In this document: piece by piece, positions 1 through 10,552 of the stretch
How the letters are laid out: each line of letters opens with the position of its first letter
How positions within the stretch are numbered: position 1 is the first letter of the stretch
NCBI GenBank assembly: GCA_963930655.1
Contig: OZ005607.1
Span: forward strand, 24,994,874 to 25,058,873
DNA length: 64,000 nt
Source of the DNA: Myrica gale
Taxonomy: Eukaryota > Streptophyta > Magnoliopsida > Fagales > Myricaceae
Direction: 5' to 3'
Program-made: the position numbers and the translations under genes
The notes under the pieces: generated by a model
The model's input: only the letters and a program-made list of their open reading frames with translations
The model's database searches: none
What the model was told of the DNA's origin: nothing

Positions 1-115
1 TATTTTTATCATATTATTACTATTTATTATAACAAATATTAAAAATTATTTCTCTTCTCAATTTTTTACTACATCTATTACCTTAAAATTTTAACACTCA
101 AACACAGTCGTAGTA
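1..115. repeat. Tourist-like MITE remnant at window edge
   Basis: AT-rich sequence whose order of short blocks (a TATTAAAAAT block, a CTCTTCTC block, then a stretch ending in ACACTCAAACAC) resembles the better preserved elements at 21063-21258 and 35577-35775. It is cut by the window edge, so neither its full length nor a target duplication can be judged. Homology to those copies is inferred by eye. Confidence 0.35.
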
Positions 116-623
116 ATCTAACGATTGAAAAATACACCAAACAGATATTACTATAGAACTCGTAATAATTAGCATTAAAATTTTATATATATAATATTAA
201 ATAATGTGAGATTTATGCTTTTAAAATATATACAATTCGAGAGTAAAAAGTTACAAAAGATCCTAATTATAAATGTAAAGTTATTATATGTTGTATTTAT
301 CTGAAGGATCGAAAATCAGACAAAAAAAATAAATAAAGAAAAAAAAGTCCCACAATTTAATATAAGGAACTAAGAGAGATCCTAGGATCTAAATCTTTAT
401 TTATTGTTTATAATTTTTTTCACAACTACAAAACTACTGGCTATTCTAAAGAATAAACTACATATAATATCTCCCCAACATAAGAAGGATATAAATTTAT
501 AAACAATTAAACAAATATTCCCTTTCCCTGAAACCGAACCAAATCCCTTAAAACAAATTTACACACAAAACATGTTTATTTAGGGCAGGTTGCCAATACC
601 AGAAAGAAGCATCTTTGTTAATG

Positions 624-657
624 ACGTTTGATGGGTTGGCTTGAGCCCATCAAACGT
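624..657. repeat. Perfect 12-bp inverted repeat, 10-nt loop
   Basis: ACGTTTGATGGG at 624-635 is followed by a 10-base loop and its exact reverse complement at 646-657. It lies in gene-free DNA about 1.6 kb beyond the MYB stop codon. No terminator or small-RNA precursor features can be assigned, because the stem is too short for a plant microRNA precursor. Confidence 0.7.
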
Positions 658-1587
658 GTAAGTTAGAGCCTTTGAGGCCCAAAAAAGCCCCCATTGTCGG
701 GCCTTAAGGTAGTGCATGGGCCCTATATGGAGTACTTCGAACAAGAGTGCTCCATAGTCTACGCTTTCTGGATCAAACCAATCAATTCCACGTAAAAGCT
801 TGAAGACAAAGGCAATTGAAATGTCCAATTCAATACAGTGACTACGTACGTACATTTTATTTTTTTCTCAAATGTCAAAGCTACTTTACTGACCCGTTTA
901 GACGAAATATCCGCACGTAATCATGATTCGGTCAGTGGATCGCTCTCAAAAGGAAAACAACATCCCAATATCCAGATTACACAACAATCAATGCTCTCTC
1001 TCGTGCTCAATAATGCTCATATGTTTGTTAGTTATGGCGTGGTGGAAAATCTAAAAGGGAAATGATGCAGAACACCCACTTAACTTTTTTGTTTCTCTCT
1101 TCATCTGTCATTCAAAGTACTGAAAATGGCCGCTTCTTGTCCGCTTGCATAACTAAATAGATTCGAGGGGTCCTTTTCCAAGATTGCTTTCTATTCACTT
1201 CTTGAATAAGGAGGGGGTTTTCATTAACGTGATAAAAAGTTTCTCTCTATGCACTGATTGTTTTGCAAATAGAATTATGGAAAGGTGACTCTGTTTTGCT
1301 ATCTTTATACAGAGCTTAGTGAAAAGGGTAGGAAAAGTGGGTAGTTTTGCTCTCCCAAACCCAGCCACTCAAGGCTAACTAACTAATAAAATAATAGGTG
1401 GGGGGGAGGAAAGGTACTGCAATGAGAGCAAGCTGACTAAAACCTATTAAAGGCAACCTCAGTTCAGAGTGGACATCTCAACTAATTCAGTGATTAAACC
1501 CCATTGGAAGAAAAAATGATCCACTAACTTCGAGTATAGGGGCAGGTAGGTATGTGTATGTGTCTCTGTTTGTGTGTGAAGAAAGAG

Positions 1588-1614
1588 ATCAGAGAGAGAG
1601 AGAGAGAGAGAGAA
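1588..1614. repeat. (GA)n microsatellite
   Basis: A run of about 13 GA dinucleotides downstream of the MYB gene, embedded in a longer purine-rich tract that continues to about 1630. It is a simple-sequence repeat, likely to vary in length between individuals. Confidence 0.85.
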
Positions 1615-2237
1615 GAGGAGGAAGAAAGAGAGTCTCCATATATTCATCAAAGGGTATAGTACAACCTACTTATAATCTCCCACTACTAACAGTGTTCTGT
1701 ACATGATCTCAATCTCATAATATACTGTCTCAGATATACCAAAGTTGACCCCAAAAGAGCAAAGCAAAAACAAAAAAAACTTGTATATATCGTACAAACA
1801 TGAACTAATCTTGAGTTCCTCTCTACTTTATGCTGCTATATATCCACATGCATGCAAGAAGATTATTACAGATATCCGGATGGCCAGAAAATGACCAAAT
1901 TGCTTTCGCTAAGAGCAAATATAATGTGTAGATACATACAAGATCAACTCAATGGTCACCAATATGTATATGTACCCTCCCAAGTGTGACCTTTATTCCA
2001 GATCCTCCGATACAGTACTACTACAGCAGAAGAAACTCAGTTTGAGGCAAACCAAAAGCCATAAGGTAGTTTGTGAGGAACATTAATGGCTTTTTTACTT
2101 CTTAAGTAGCTTATGACTAGGATCTAAATGTGTAGCTAGTTCTAGGAAATGAACAAGGAGATTCATATCTAGAAGTACTCTAAAAGATATCAAAAAAAGA
2201 AAACTTGGAATATATCGAAAGGCGGAAGGCCTTTCAA

Positions 2238-4316
2238 TTATTGAACTTGGAAATCGAGCAGAGGAAAGGAGGGAACATCTTTCATCAACTCCTCCAAGTC
2301 CCATTCCCCGATTCTAAGCTGATGATCTTCCACTTCCCAACAATTTCCAGCCCGAGCTAAGTTTTCCTTTCTATTAATGTTGTTATGTAAGGTGCTATTG
2401 TTCATTGTTCTCATAGATATGTTTCCAGCTGTTTTAACTTTCTCTTCCATGTATACACTCTCTAAAGGAGGAACGAACAGATCATGATCCCCATCTAACC
2501 CAATATCAACACCCCCCAAAAACCCATTTCCCCCATGAAAACTTTCTCCACCTGGACCCATTTGAGCTATGTATTCTGGTGTATTAAAGTATCCACTTGC
2601 ATAGGTGCTCAGGCCATGCTCAAGTAAGTGCGATTGATCAACCATGTGGTTTAGTGTCATATTCTGCATGGAAGAAGATGATAAGGATGAATCCATGTAC
2701 ATCATGGGCATGATGCATCCTTGTTCGTGCATGGAAATGAGCCCTCCCATGACATGATCTTTGGGCGATGATGAGTGATCGCTTGCATTTGGTGAGTGTG
2801 TGGATGACAAGTTTTTTATCCTCTTCTTTATTGTTGAATTCCAAAAGTTCTTTATTTCGTTGTCAGTTCGTCCCGGCAGCCGTGCTGCAATTTGAGACCA
2901 CCTTCAAAAGAGAAACATAAACGAAGTGTCACTTTCACTTAATTAGTAAAATATCATGTGGATGCTGCGTAGGTCAATCGTTGTATTTTTTTCTGAATGT
3001 TTTTGCATGATTTGCATGCCAATTTAAAACACTAAAAAGGTGAGGAGTATCTTCAACTCAAAGGGCAGATACAGACACCAAGCTACTGATTTTCTTTTTA
3101 GTCTACTTTTGTCCTTCACATGGGAGTACTCTATATTTAGAAAAACGGGGATAAAATTAGCGTCTCGACCGAAAGATCATCAAGGTTCGGCATATTTTAT
3201 GCTTTCTAAATGCATGCTTTTCACGAAAGCTTAATCAAATCTGGGATCAAAAGTAGGTATTGAGTGCCTTCAACTCAAAGAGCAGTTGCAGATATATAAG
3301 AAGACCAAGCTGGTCGACCTTTGCAGCTTTAATCCTCCCAAAGGAGTATTCTGATATATCCTTAAGTACAGATCATATTTGTAAAGGAACACAGATCATA
3401 TTTGTAAAGGAACACAAAAACAAGATGTGCATATAATTTACTGATACACACACACGCACACACACAATAGGTATGTAATTTTTTCTCCATGTAACTACGT
3501 ATGTATATATATATATATATAGATATATATGCAAGGAGAAATATCCAAATTACATAGGGTCATATTTGAGTGGCTAAGATCAACTTCACGGTCAGGATCT
3601 TTGCATGATGATGTTTGAAACGTATATAGACTAATTATGAGCTTTCTTTTGTCTGTTTGTGCTTTCCTTTCCTAGGCTAAGATCAAATTCTCGTTCATGA
3701 TCTTTTGAGTGGAAGAGGTTGTCAAAAGAATTTTCATTGGGACAAGTGGCGCACCATGCATGTATCCCTTTGTGTTCTACAGAAATACACATACAATATA
3801 TTCCCATATTGTTTATAGCATATGTGCATTTGGAGCAGCATCTAAAGAAACACTATACCACTATACCGCACTGTAAGACTGCTGCAATTTTTCTCTCTCA
3901 TGCATCGGCAAGTTTAGAAATATGGTTGGCCAAGTACTTTACAGAAGTTATAGAGACAGTACTACCGTATATATATATATATAAGTGCTTACGTTATGAT
4001 ATGCAAATGACACAGAAATTAACTATAAGAACCTGTTGCCAAGAAGGGAGTGCAAATGGATGATGAGAGCTTCTTCTTGGGGTGAGAATGCACCTCGCTT
4101 TAGGTCAGGCCTCAAGTAATTGATCCAACGAAGGCGACAGCTCTTCCCACACCTCTGCAGGCCGGCATTTCTAGCCACATCACTCCAACAACCTTGACCA
4201 TTGTTCAGCATATAGTTCACAAGCTTGTCATCCTCTTCCGGTGACCATAAGCCCTTCCTAAGCTTGTTGTTGGAGAGGCTGTCTTTCCCAGCTGAGGACG
4301 GCTCTGGCTTCCTCAT
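2238..4316 (-). CDS. MYB83: R2R3-MYB transcription factor, MYB46/MYB83 class
   Basis: Nuclear activator of the MYB46/83 type, which in other plants switches on cellulose, xylan and lignin genes of the secondary wall; that role is family knowledge. There are two exons, 4316-4033 and 2901-2238, joined by a GT-AG intron of 1131 bp; the phases close to give 315 residues. R2 spans about residues 21-72 (KGLWSPEED, then the [10 protein letters not shown] and [16 protein letters not shown] blocks). R3 spans about 74-124 ([27 protein letters not shown]). The intron splits the Arg codon of GNR/W in R3, a usual R2R3-MYB position. The acidic C-terminus ends [10 protein letters not shown] then FPLLDFQVQ, closer to MYB83 than to MYB46 as I remember them. 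The start at 4316 was chosen because family members begin MRKP; an in-frame ATG at 4388 would add 24 residues. The bHLH-interaction signature was not seen. Confidence 0.9.
3368..3413. repeat. 23-bp tandem duplication in MYB intron
   Basis: Two adjacent identical copies of a 23-bp unit beginning ACAGATCATATTTG lie in the intron of the MYB gene. The copies show no differences, so the duplication is recent or conserved by chance. Confidence 0.85.
3500..3532. repeat. (TA)n microsatellite in MYB intron
   Basis: An interrupted TA run inside the single intron of the MYB gene. Shorter TA runs occur in the same intron near 3967-3982 and upstream of the gene near 4698-4714. Confidence 0.8.
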
Positions 4317-4388
4317 TTTGAGAGGCTGTGGATCCAGTGTTTTCCGTTTGATATATACTGGCCGATCGAAATTAAATTTTCCTCCCAA

Positions 4389-4720
4389 CTGGGTTGATGT
4401 AGGTTAGTGAAGACTTTATAGAGAAATTAGAGCTAAGTAGGGGGAGAGAGGGAGAGAGAGAGAGGTACAGAGAGAGAGGCAGGGAGAGGAGGCTTCATGA
4501 AGTGGGAAAAATTATCATGATGACATTGATGGTTGTGGGGTTTGCTTAAAATATTGGGAAGAGAGAGAGAGAGAGGGGTTGGTTGATGGGTCTGAGTAGA
4601 AACGGTTTGGAGAGGGACCTGAGGGGAATGAGAGGAGAGGGAGGTAGTGGTCTTGTCTTTGACTCCATGACTCCATAACCTTTGTCCTTATCGATTACAT
4701 ATATATATATATATCTTCAC
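4389..4720 (-). promoter_or_regulatory. Putative 5' UTR/promoter of the MYB gene, GA/CT-rich
   Basis: Reading away from the MYB start on the minus strand, the DNA is strongly CT-rich (GA-rich on the plus strand at about 4440-4480 and 4560-4640), a frequent composition of plant 5' UTRs and core promoters. A TATATATA run at about 4698-4714, roughly 390 bp from the start codon, is the only TATA-like element seen. The transcription start cannot be placed. Confidence 0.35.
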
Positions 4721-7249
4721 TCACATATTAGTCATCTAGAAAATATGTGAAAGTTTGTTTTATAAAGAAGCCAACGTATTTGCTTCCACTTCACATAATC
4801 TCGATCCCTCTAGTGTCTCTCTCATGCACTCACACGTGTATCTTAAGACAAAAAATAAAATATTTAAGACAAAATGATGATAATGCAAGTGGCGGATGCT
4901 CAATGGGTCCACATCATAAACAGTTCGGATTGTTCAATACTGGCCAAAGATCGAAAGCTTTAAAGTTCATAGAAAAGTGGAAATTACTCCAGTATTATAA
5001 TTTATAGAACACATGCGGCTTAAAATCATATAAAAGGACACAAAAATCATTCTCAAACACCCTGTAATTTGTTTAACGTCCTAATAAATGAAAGTTACAC
5101 ACCTTTATGACATTCATGTTCATGCTTTTGGTCTTTCATTAGTTCTAGGTCAGTCCGAGTAACGAGTGGTAGTCCAATTAGTTTAGAGTTCATCCAAGAG
5201 AGGGTGTGAGGTCCGTAGGAGTTAGGTATCGAACCATCCTGCCTTTATAAGAATAAACTGCACTCTTATAAGGCTGTAATGACGATCTCCCTTCCTGATT
5301 GGGTAGTTATAACTTAATTTAGACGTTCTACAAACTGCAGCTAGCGGATGAAGATTTTTATAGTTACGTCGAACAGGAATAGACTACACAGCTAGTAGTT
5401 CCCTTCCACCCTTTCGCCTAAAAGAAAACAATTCTGATACGCGGAATGTACACAAAGTTCAACAGCAGTAGTATATATAAACAACTTCTCACATTTAATC
5501 TTTTTGTGTGTGCAATCAAACCCCTACATAACCTTTTTACTCCCTAATCTCTTCACTCATGTAGTAATTAATGAAACCTCATGTAAATAAAAAAGGCAGG
5601 GGAAACATGTATAATTAATATATCTTCTAGAATGCAATCACCTAATTCATCATGAGTACTTGATCATAAATTTCTACATGCCAAACATAATCTAGCGGTG
5701 GTTAAAGTGGTGATGAGACAGTCTAAAAACTTCTCAAAAGTATAGATGGAGTATTGGAAAAAGAATAAAAGCCACCTCATCAAGTGGTGTATAATTGGTT
5801 CTCATTAAATTAATGGGAATCGTCCAAACTGAGGCAAACATCCTCAAGAAAGGTGTTTAACTAACCCATGCATGACATAGAATCTTCCCCTGACAGGTAG
5901 TAACCCTCGTAGGAGAAAATATTGTCGGCAATAGAGAGATAAATATACTGGCGTGACACATATTATCGGAGGTATGCTATATTATATATGTCTAGGAGAA
6001 TTACACTTATTACTCACGAACCATCACATGTTTTGAAATGTTTAAGATATTATACCTATAAATTATCAATCTCTAACATATATTGGAGATTGATTTTTTT
6101 AATATGAAATGTCGATTATGCCATTAAAAAGTCAAATAACAAGTTACATTTGAGGGTGTAATCGTCATTTTATTTTTTTAAAAGTCAAAATAAATGGATG
6201 GTGCAATACATTAGGGATGAGTAATTTATGAGTACAATATTGTCTCAAATGTGATAATTAGAGTGCAAAATGCACAAATAGTTTGTGAATAAACAGTGTA
6301 TTTTTCCTTCCATATTATGTTCATGCTACATAATATGTTGTTTTCATCATTGTTCTCTCTCCCTGAAATTTCTTCACCACCTATTCTCTTGATGCCAAAA
6401 AGTTGCAAGAAGTCTAAAAGCTAGAAGGCAGTGCAAAGAAAGTGAATGGTGAGTAATCAAAGTCATGAATCGGCATGGAACCAAATATATATGAAAACAG
6501 CTCATCCAGTGGGTATGAGAAAGGACCACATGAGGTAGGGGTGTGCAATCCTACTGCAGGTGCGGGAGCCGTTACCGGCCACCGGGAACTGCCAACTGAA
6601 AATTTCTGGTACCGATAGCAGCATATATATTATTTAAAAAAACAATGTACCTGTGGTTCACCGTTTACATTGTTTTTATTAAATAATAATAATAAAAACG
6701 ATGTGTCGTCATTTTTTAGGGTTAGGGTTATAATCCCTAACCCTAAAAAAAAGAGTCCTGATTGTTTTTCTCCAGGCCCTCCCCCGTCTCTCTACTCACT
6801 CTCTCCCTCACTTTGTCGTAGGTCGGCCCTCTCCAACGATCCGTTGCCATTACACGGTGAGCCACAAAATCGTGTAACTGGCACAACGTTTAAAACCGGT
6901 GGTTTCAATTTCTTCCCACTGTCTTTTAAGGTGCCGGTGCTGGTTTTGACTAAACAGGCACCTACACTAGTTACTCACCCCTGGGCCCTAACCAAAGGTA
7001 TTTAAAAACCGACGCTAAGTGCTTATGGTACCTGCAGGTATGTGGCATTGTAGGATTTGTTTTGTTTGAAGTCGGCGAAAAGATCTTGGCATTACTAATT
7101 ATCTGCCTTTCCAATCAACATTCCATTCCAAACTAGCTTGATCGTTAGCAACACGTCATCACATTGGTTTCACATAGTCTCATGATAAATCGCACTAAAA
7201 TCCAACTGTATAAAAGAAGTGATAGAATGGCATGTGGGAAGATTACACA
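4721..7249. other. Intergenic, repeat remnants
   Basis: No coding region is supported. The stretch near 6000-6240 has the look of an old AT-rich MITE without clear ends, and 6538-6990 looks like a decayed hAT-type element. The rest is AT-rich sequence in which I recognise nothing. Confidence 0.4.
6538..6990. mobile_element. Decayed hAT-like non-autonomous element
   Basis: The left end reads TAGGGGTGTGCA and the right end is the rough inverse, ACTCACCCCT. Just inside lie CCGGCACC/GGTGCCGG-type motifs like those of the intact hAT element at 15548-16537. No matching 8-bp target duplication is visible, so this is an old or rearranged copy. The interior holds AGGGTTAGGGTTATAATCCC followed by its partial inverse and a pyrimidine-rich tract that could be captured 5' UTR sequence. 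Confidence 0.4.
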
Positions 7250-7258
7250 AATTATTTA

Positions 7259-7868
7259 GGGTTAATCATTTTTTAGTCCCTGGATTTTATACCCTTTATC
7301 GATTTGGTCCTTAGGTTTCAAATTTGGTCACATAAGTCCTTAGGTTATTGTTGTTTGTCGATTTAATTCTTCCGTCCAATTCTGTCTCTCACATGCACAG
7401 TCAACTAACGGTGGACACGTCATACCCAATAAAATCTTGACACGTGTCCTAATTTTTAAAATTTGGATTTTTTGTTAAAAAAACGAAACGCACAACGGAG
7501 GAAGGCCACCCTTCGCGCGAGGGAGCCCGGATCTGGGCTCCCCACCGCGAGCCACCCAATGGCTCCTCTGATGAGGGGTGGCTGGGAGCCACCCATCCCA
7601 ACCACGGGGAGCCCATGGTGACCGAGCCACCCTTGCGAACGGGAGCCTAGATCCGGGCTCCCGTTCGCAGGGGTGGCTCGACCAACATCGCAAGATTTTA
7701 CTGGGTGTGACGTGTCCGTTGTTAGCTGACTGTGCATGTAAGGGACAAAATTGGACGAAAGGATTAAATCGACACAATAATAACCTAAGGACTTATGTGA
7801 CCAAATTTGAAAAATATAGACCCAATCGATAAAGGGTATAAAAACCAGACTAAAAAGGTGATTTACCC
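7259..7868. mobile_element. Mutator-type MITE, 610 bp, GC-rich core, copy 1
   Basis: Long terminal inverted repeats (about 200 bp each side) start GGGTTAATCA and end TGATTTACCC. A perfect 9-bp target duplication, AATTATTTA, lies at 7250-7258 and 7869-7877; nine bases is the Mutator superfamily signature. There is no transposase frame. Unlike the sister copies at 20284 and 44860, the centre (about 7490-7690) is GC-rich and folds into hairpins, the largest at about 7624-7679 around GGGAGCC and GGGCTCCC arms. The three copies share the TIR landmarks ATCGATTTGGTCC and CACGTGTC. Confidence 0.85.
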
Positions 7869-7877
7869 AATTATTTA

Positions 7878-10552
7878 AGCGGACACCGTAACAGAACATC
7901 ATTAATCATTATAGTAGCAAAGAAACAGAGTTGCTTAAAGTTGCTACCAGCTGCCTTTCGACGCAAACAAAAAAAACATTCCAATCCAGAAAATACATAT
8001 AAAATTCATAAACAATAACAGAAGGGTACGTAAGGAGTACAGGAGAAACATCAGAGTACTCGAAAGGCTGCCACTTTATCCATGCTCTCTCTTTACTCTT
8101 GCCAAGACAGCTGCTTTCTCCCTCTACCCAGATGATAAGCAAACATGCGTGCAGATTGATCGGACTGGACCAACCAAGATTGGCCTTTCCTTCAAAACTC
8201 ATAAAAGTATTAAGCAATTATCATCAAATCAGAGCATCTCATAATGCAGGTTCATACGAGAAATATTCCATTACTATACGTCATTCGATTAAAACAGCCG
8301 CAAGAGAAAAGAGGCATTTTGAAAAGGCCGGGGTAGGGGTTTTAGTAGGGTACATGGTTGAAATGAATATGAAATCTGTATTTGTCCCTTCTCACTTTTG
8401 TTTGGAAGGTAGATAGGATCGCCTATCAGTATGAAAGGAACAGGAGCGCGTAAAGAAGGGATGGATGCCCTTTTGCAGCATCGAAAACAGCTGCAAAATA
8501 AGCAACCTGCAAAGCAAGGGGACTATTGCTCTGTTCCGCTTCTTTTTTGGGAGGTCCCCCTGTTGTTGGGCCCAAAGGAACCTCTTTTAAGAACCCATTA
8601 GGGAAAATACTGGCTGGCTCAACTTGGGCCACTTAGTGTAGAAGCTATGTTCCTCGTGTTGGAAAGCAAGGCCGAAAATTAAGTTCTTGACTTGGAGCCA
8701 TCTTAGTTGAACAAAATGAACAAAAGAATGTAGCCAATGAAATAATATGCTAATGAGACTTTGGTTCAATGGCATCCATTCCCTTCAGAGAGACTAAAAC
8801 CTGGGTTCACACTTCACTGTCTCTCGACTGCTGCAGGCTTGGATCCTTCTTCTCTAAATTGTTGACTTATTGGACATGAAAATGACTTATGCAGAATTTT
8901 TACTGAGACTAGAGATGGCTGTGTTTCCAAAGATTTTTCATGGAGCGTAGGTAATTTAGGCTTTCCTTGAGTGGCTGCAGGTGGACATATTTGTCTATGT
9001 TTCTTATTCAAACGGCAGCATAAAAGTTTCTTTTTATATGAGACTAGACAAAAGAACTATCCCTGGAAGGTATTCCTGGAGTAATTGAATGAATGGTTAG
9101 ATGATATACTCTGCAATTCTGTTGATGGCCTGAGCAATTAAGGTTTTATCATGAATTTACAGTATTTTTAACAATTCAAGGGCTTGTGCGGCTGATGCCA
9201 TGATTTCCTGGAGTCGACCTCCTTATTATGAATATGATGCCAACATCTGTTTTTTGGTGCAAGGATGTTTTTATGAGGTAGACGTCTTAAGGGTCACTCT
9301 TTTCCATGTTTAATCATGCTATATTTTTTAGTAACAAATTTCCCACTCTTGAGTACTTTGTCCACCTCGATATGAGCTGCACCATTGGTGACAATGCTTT
9401 GTGGTCTCCATTATTTTCCAAACTACATCGTGGGGAGCCATGGCTCTTAAGCTTATGTGATGGCCAGGCTTAATCTTTTGGGGTCATCTTTAAAGATTCT
9501 GCAGTTTAGAGCTTTTTGCAAGTGTACATTCTCTGTTATGGGCCATGGTCATATTAGAAGCTCTTAAGCTTCATATTGAATATGAGGGACTTATTATAAT
9601 CATATGTAGAATTTTGAATAAGAGAGTATAGAGGTGACATGGAGTACATCCTTGGGTCAGATCGTGTCTTGAGTTGCTGAAGGAGGGGTTCAGGGGTACT
9701 TGTCGTTATACCAGATGTGCATAGATTCTGCCCTCAATCAAAGCACGCTAAGATTCCTTAGAAGACTTTTTGTTTTGCTTGCTTGGCTATTCCTTAGAAA
9801 ACTTCACTTGTGTATTTTGTGCTATCTTATGTTTTGAGAAACACAGTGATGTTTGGTTGGATACTCTCTTGTACTGCTATGTTATGCCACTTTCTGAGTT
9901 GACATGAAGTTTTGTTTTACTACACTACAAGACAAGCCCATTTATGTTAATTGGTTGAAGCTTTTGAATTTTAATAAATGGAGTAATCTTTGCTTCTCCA
10001 AAGAAACAGTGGCAGTGAGTGAGGCATGGGTTCAATCACGTAGGGTATTTCAGTTATGTACACTTGGAACAATATGTTTAATATACGTTTTTCTTGTTTC
10101 GATATTTCTTGTTTCAAAGAATGAATTTTCATTAGAAATGATTGTACAAATTCTTTGCCAACAGTACTCATAAATACCATCTTTCACCTTGGAAGTCATG
10201 GGGATTATTTGGCAGATTTTGCAGGTTTTGCCTAGACAAGGTCGGAGACTAAAAATTTAGGAGATGAATTTTTATTTTCATGATATTGGCAGTTAGGGAA
10301 TTCAAGAGGTTTGCAAACCAATAGAAAAGTAATGTCTCTGAATGTTGATACGTTATAGAACATCTGAGAGTCTGTTTATTCTTGGTTCTCTCTGTCTCTC
10401 TGTCTCTCTGCTTATGTGTGCACTCTGTTGGCAATTCGTCAACACGGGGGATATGTAGGATGATTTTTGCATTGACCAAATGTGTATCTATGGTCAGCTT
10501 TATAGCATATATGTATTCATTTCCTGCTATTTCTTTTTGGTTGGTTAACTAG
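7878..10552. other. Intergenic stretch without recognised gene
   Basis: I find no supported gene or complete element. Open frames of up to about 105 codons have no recognisable motifs. I looked for the first GTPase domain of Der/EngA (GRPNVGKS, NKCESP-like blocks), which should lie just upstream of the pseudogene, and did not find it. Confidence 0.45.

Larger units (their letters stand above)
116..2237. other. Intergenic, 3' side of the MYB gene
   Basis: I see no supported gene here. The short open frames have no recognisable domain and no coding bias. It holds a perfect 12-bp hairpin at 624-657 and a (GA)n run near 1588-1614. Part of the stretch just below 2237 will be the 3' UTR of the MYB gene, which is read on the minus strand. 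Confidence 0.5.

Noticed and set aside
6716..6755. Interstitial telomere repeat
   Set aside because: Two GGGTTA-type units and an inverse copy only; the units are TTAGGG, not the plant TTTAGGG, and too few for a telomeric tract.
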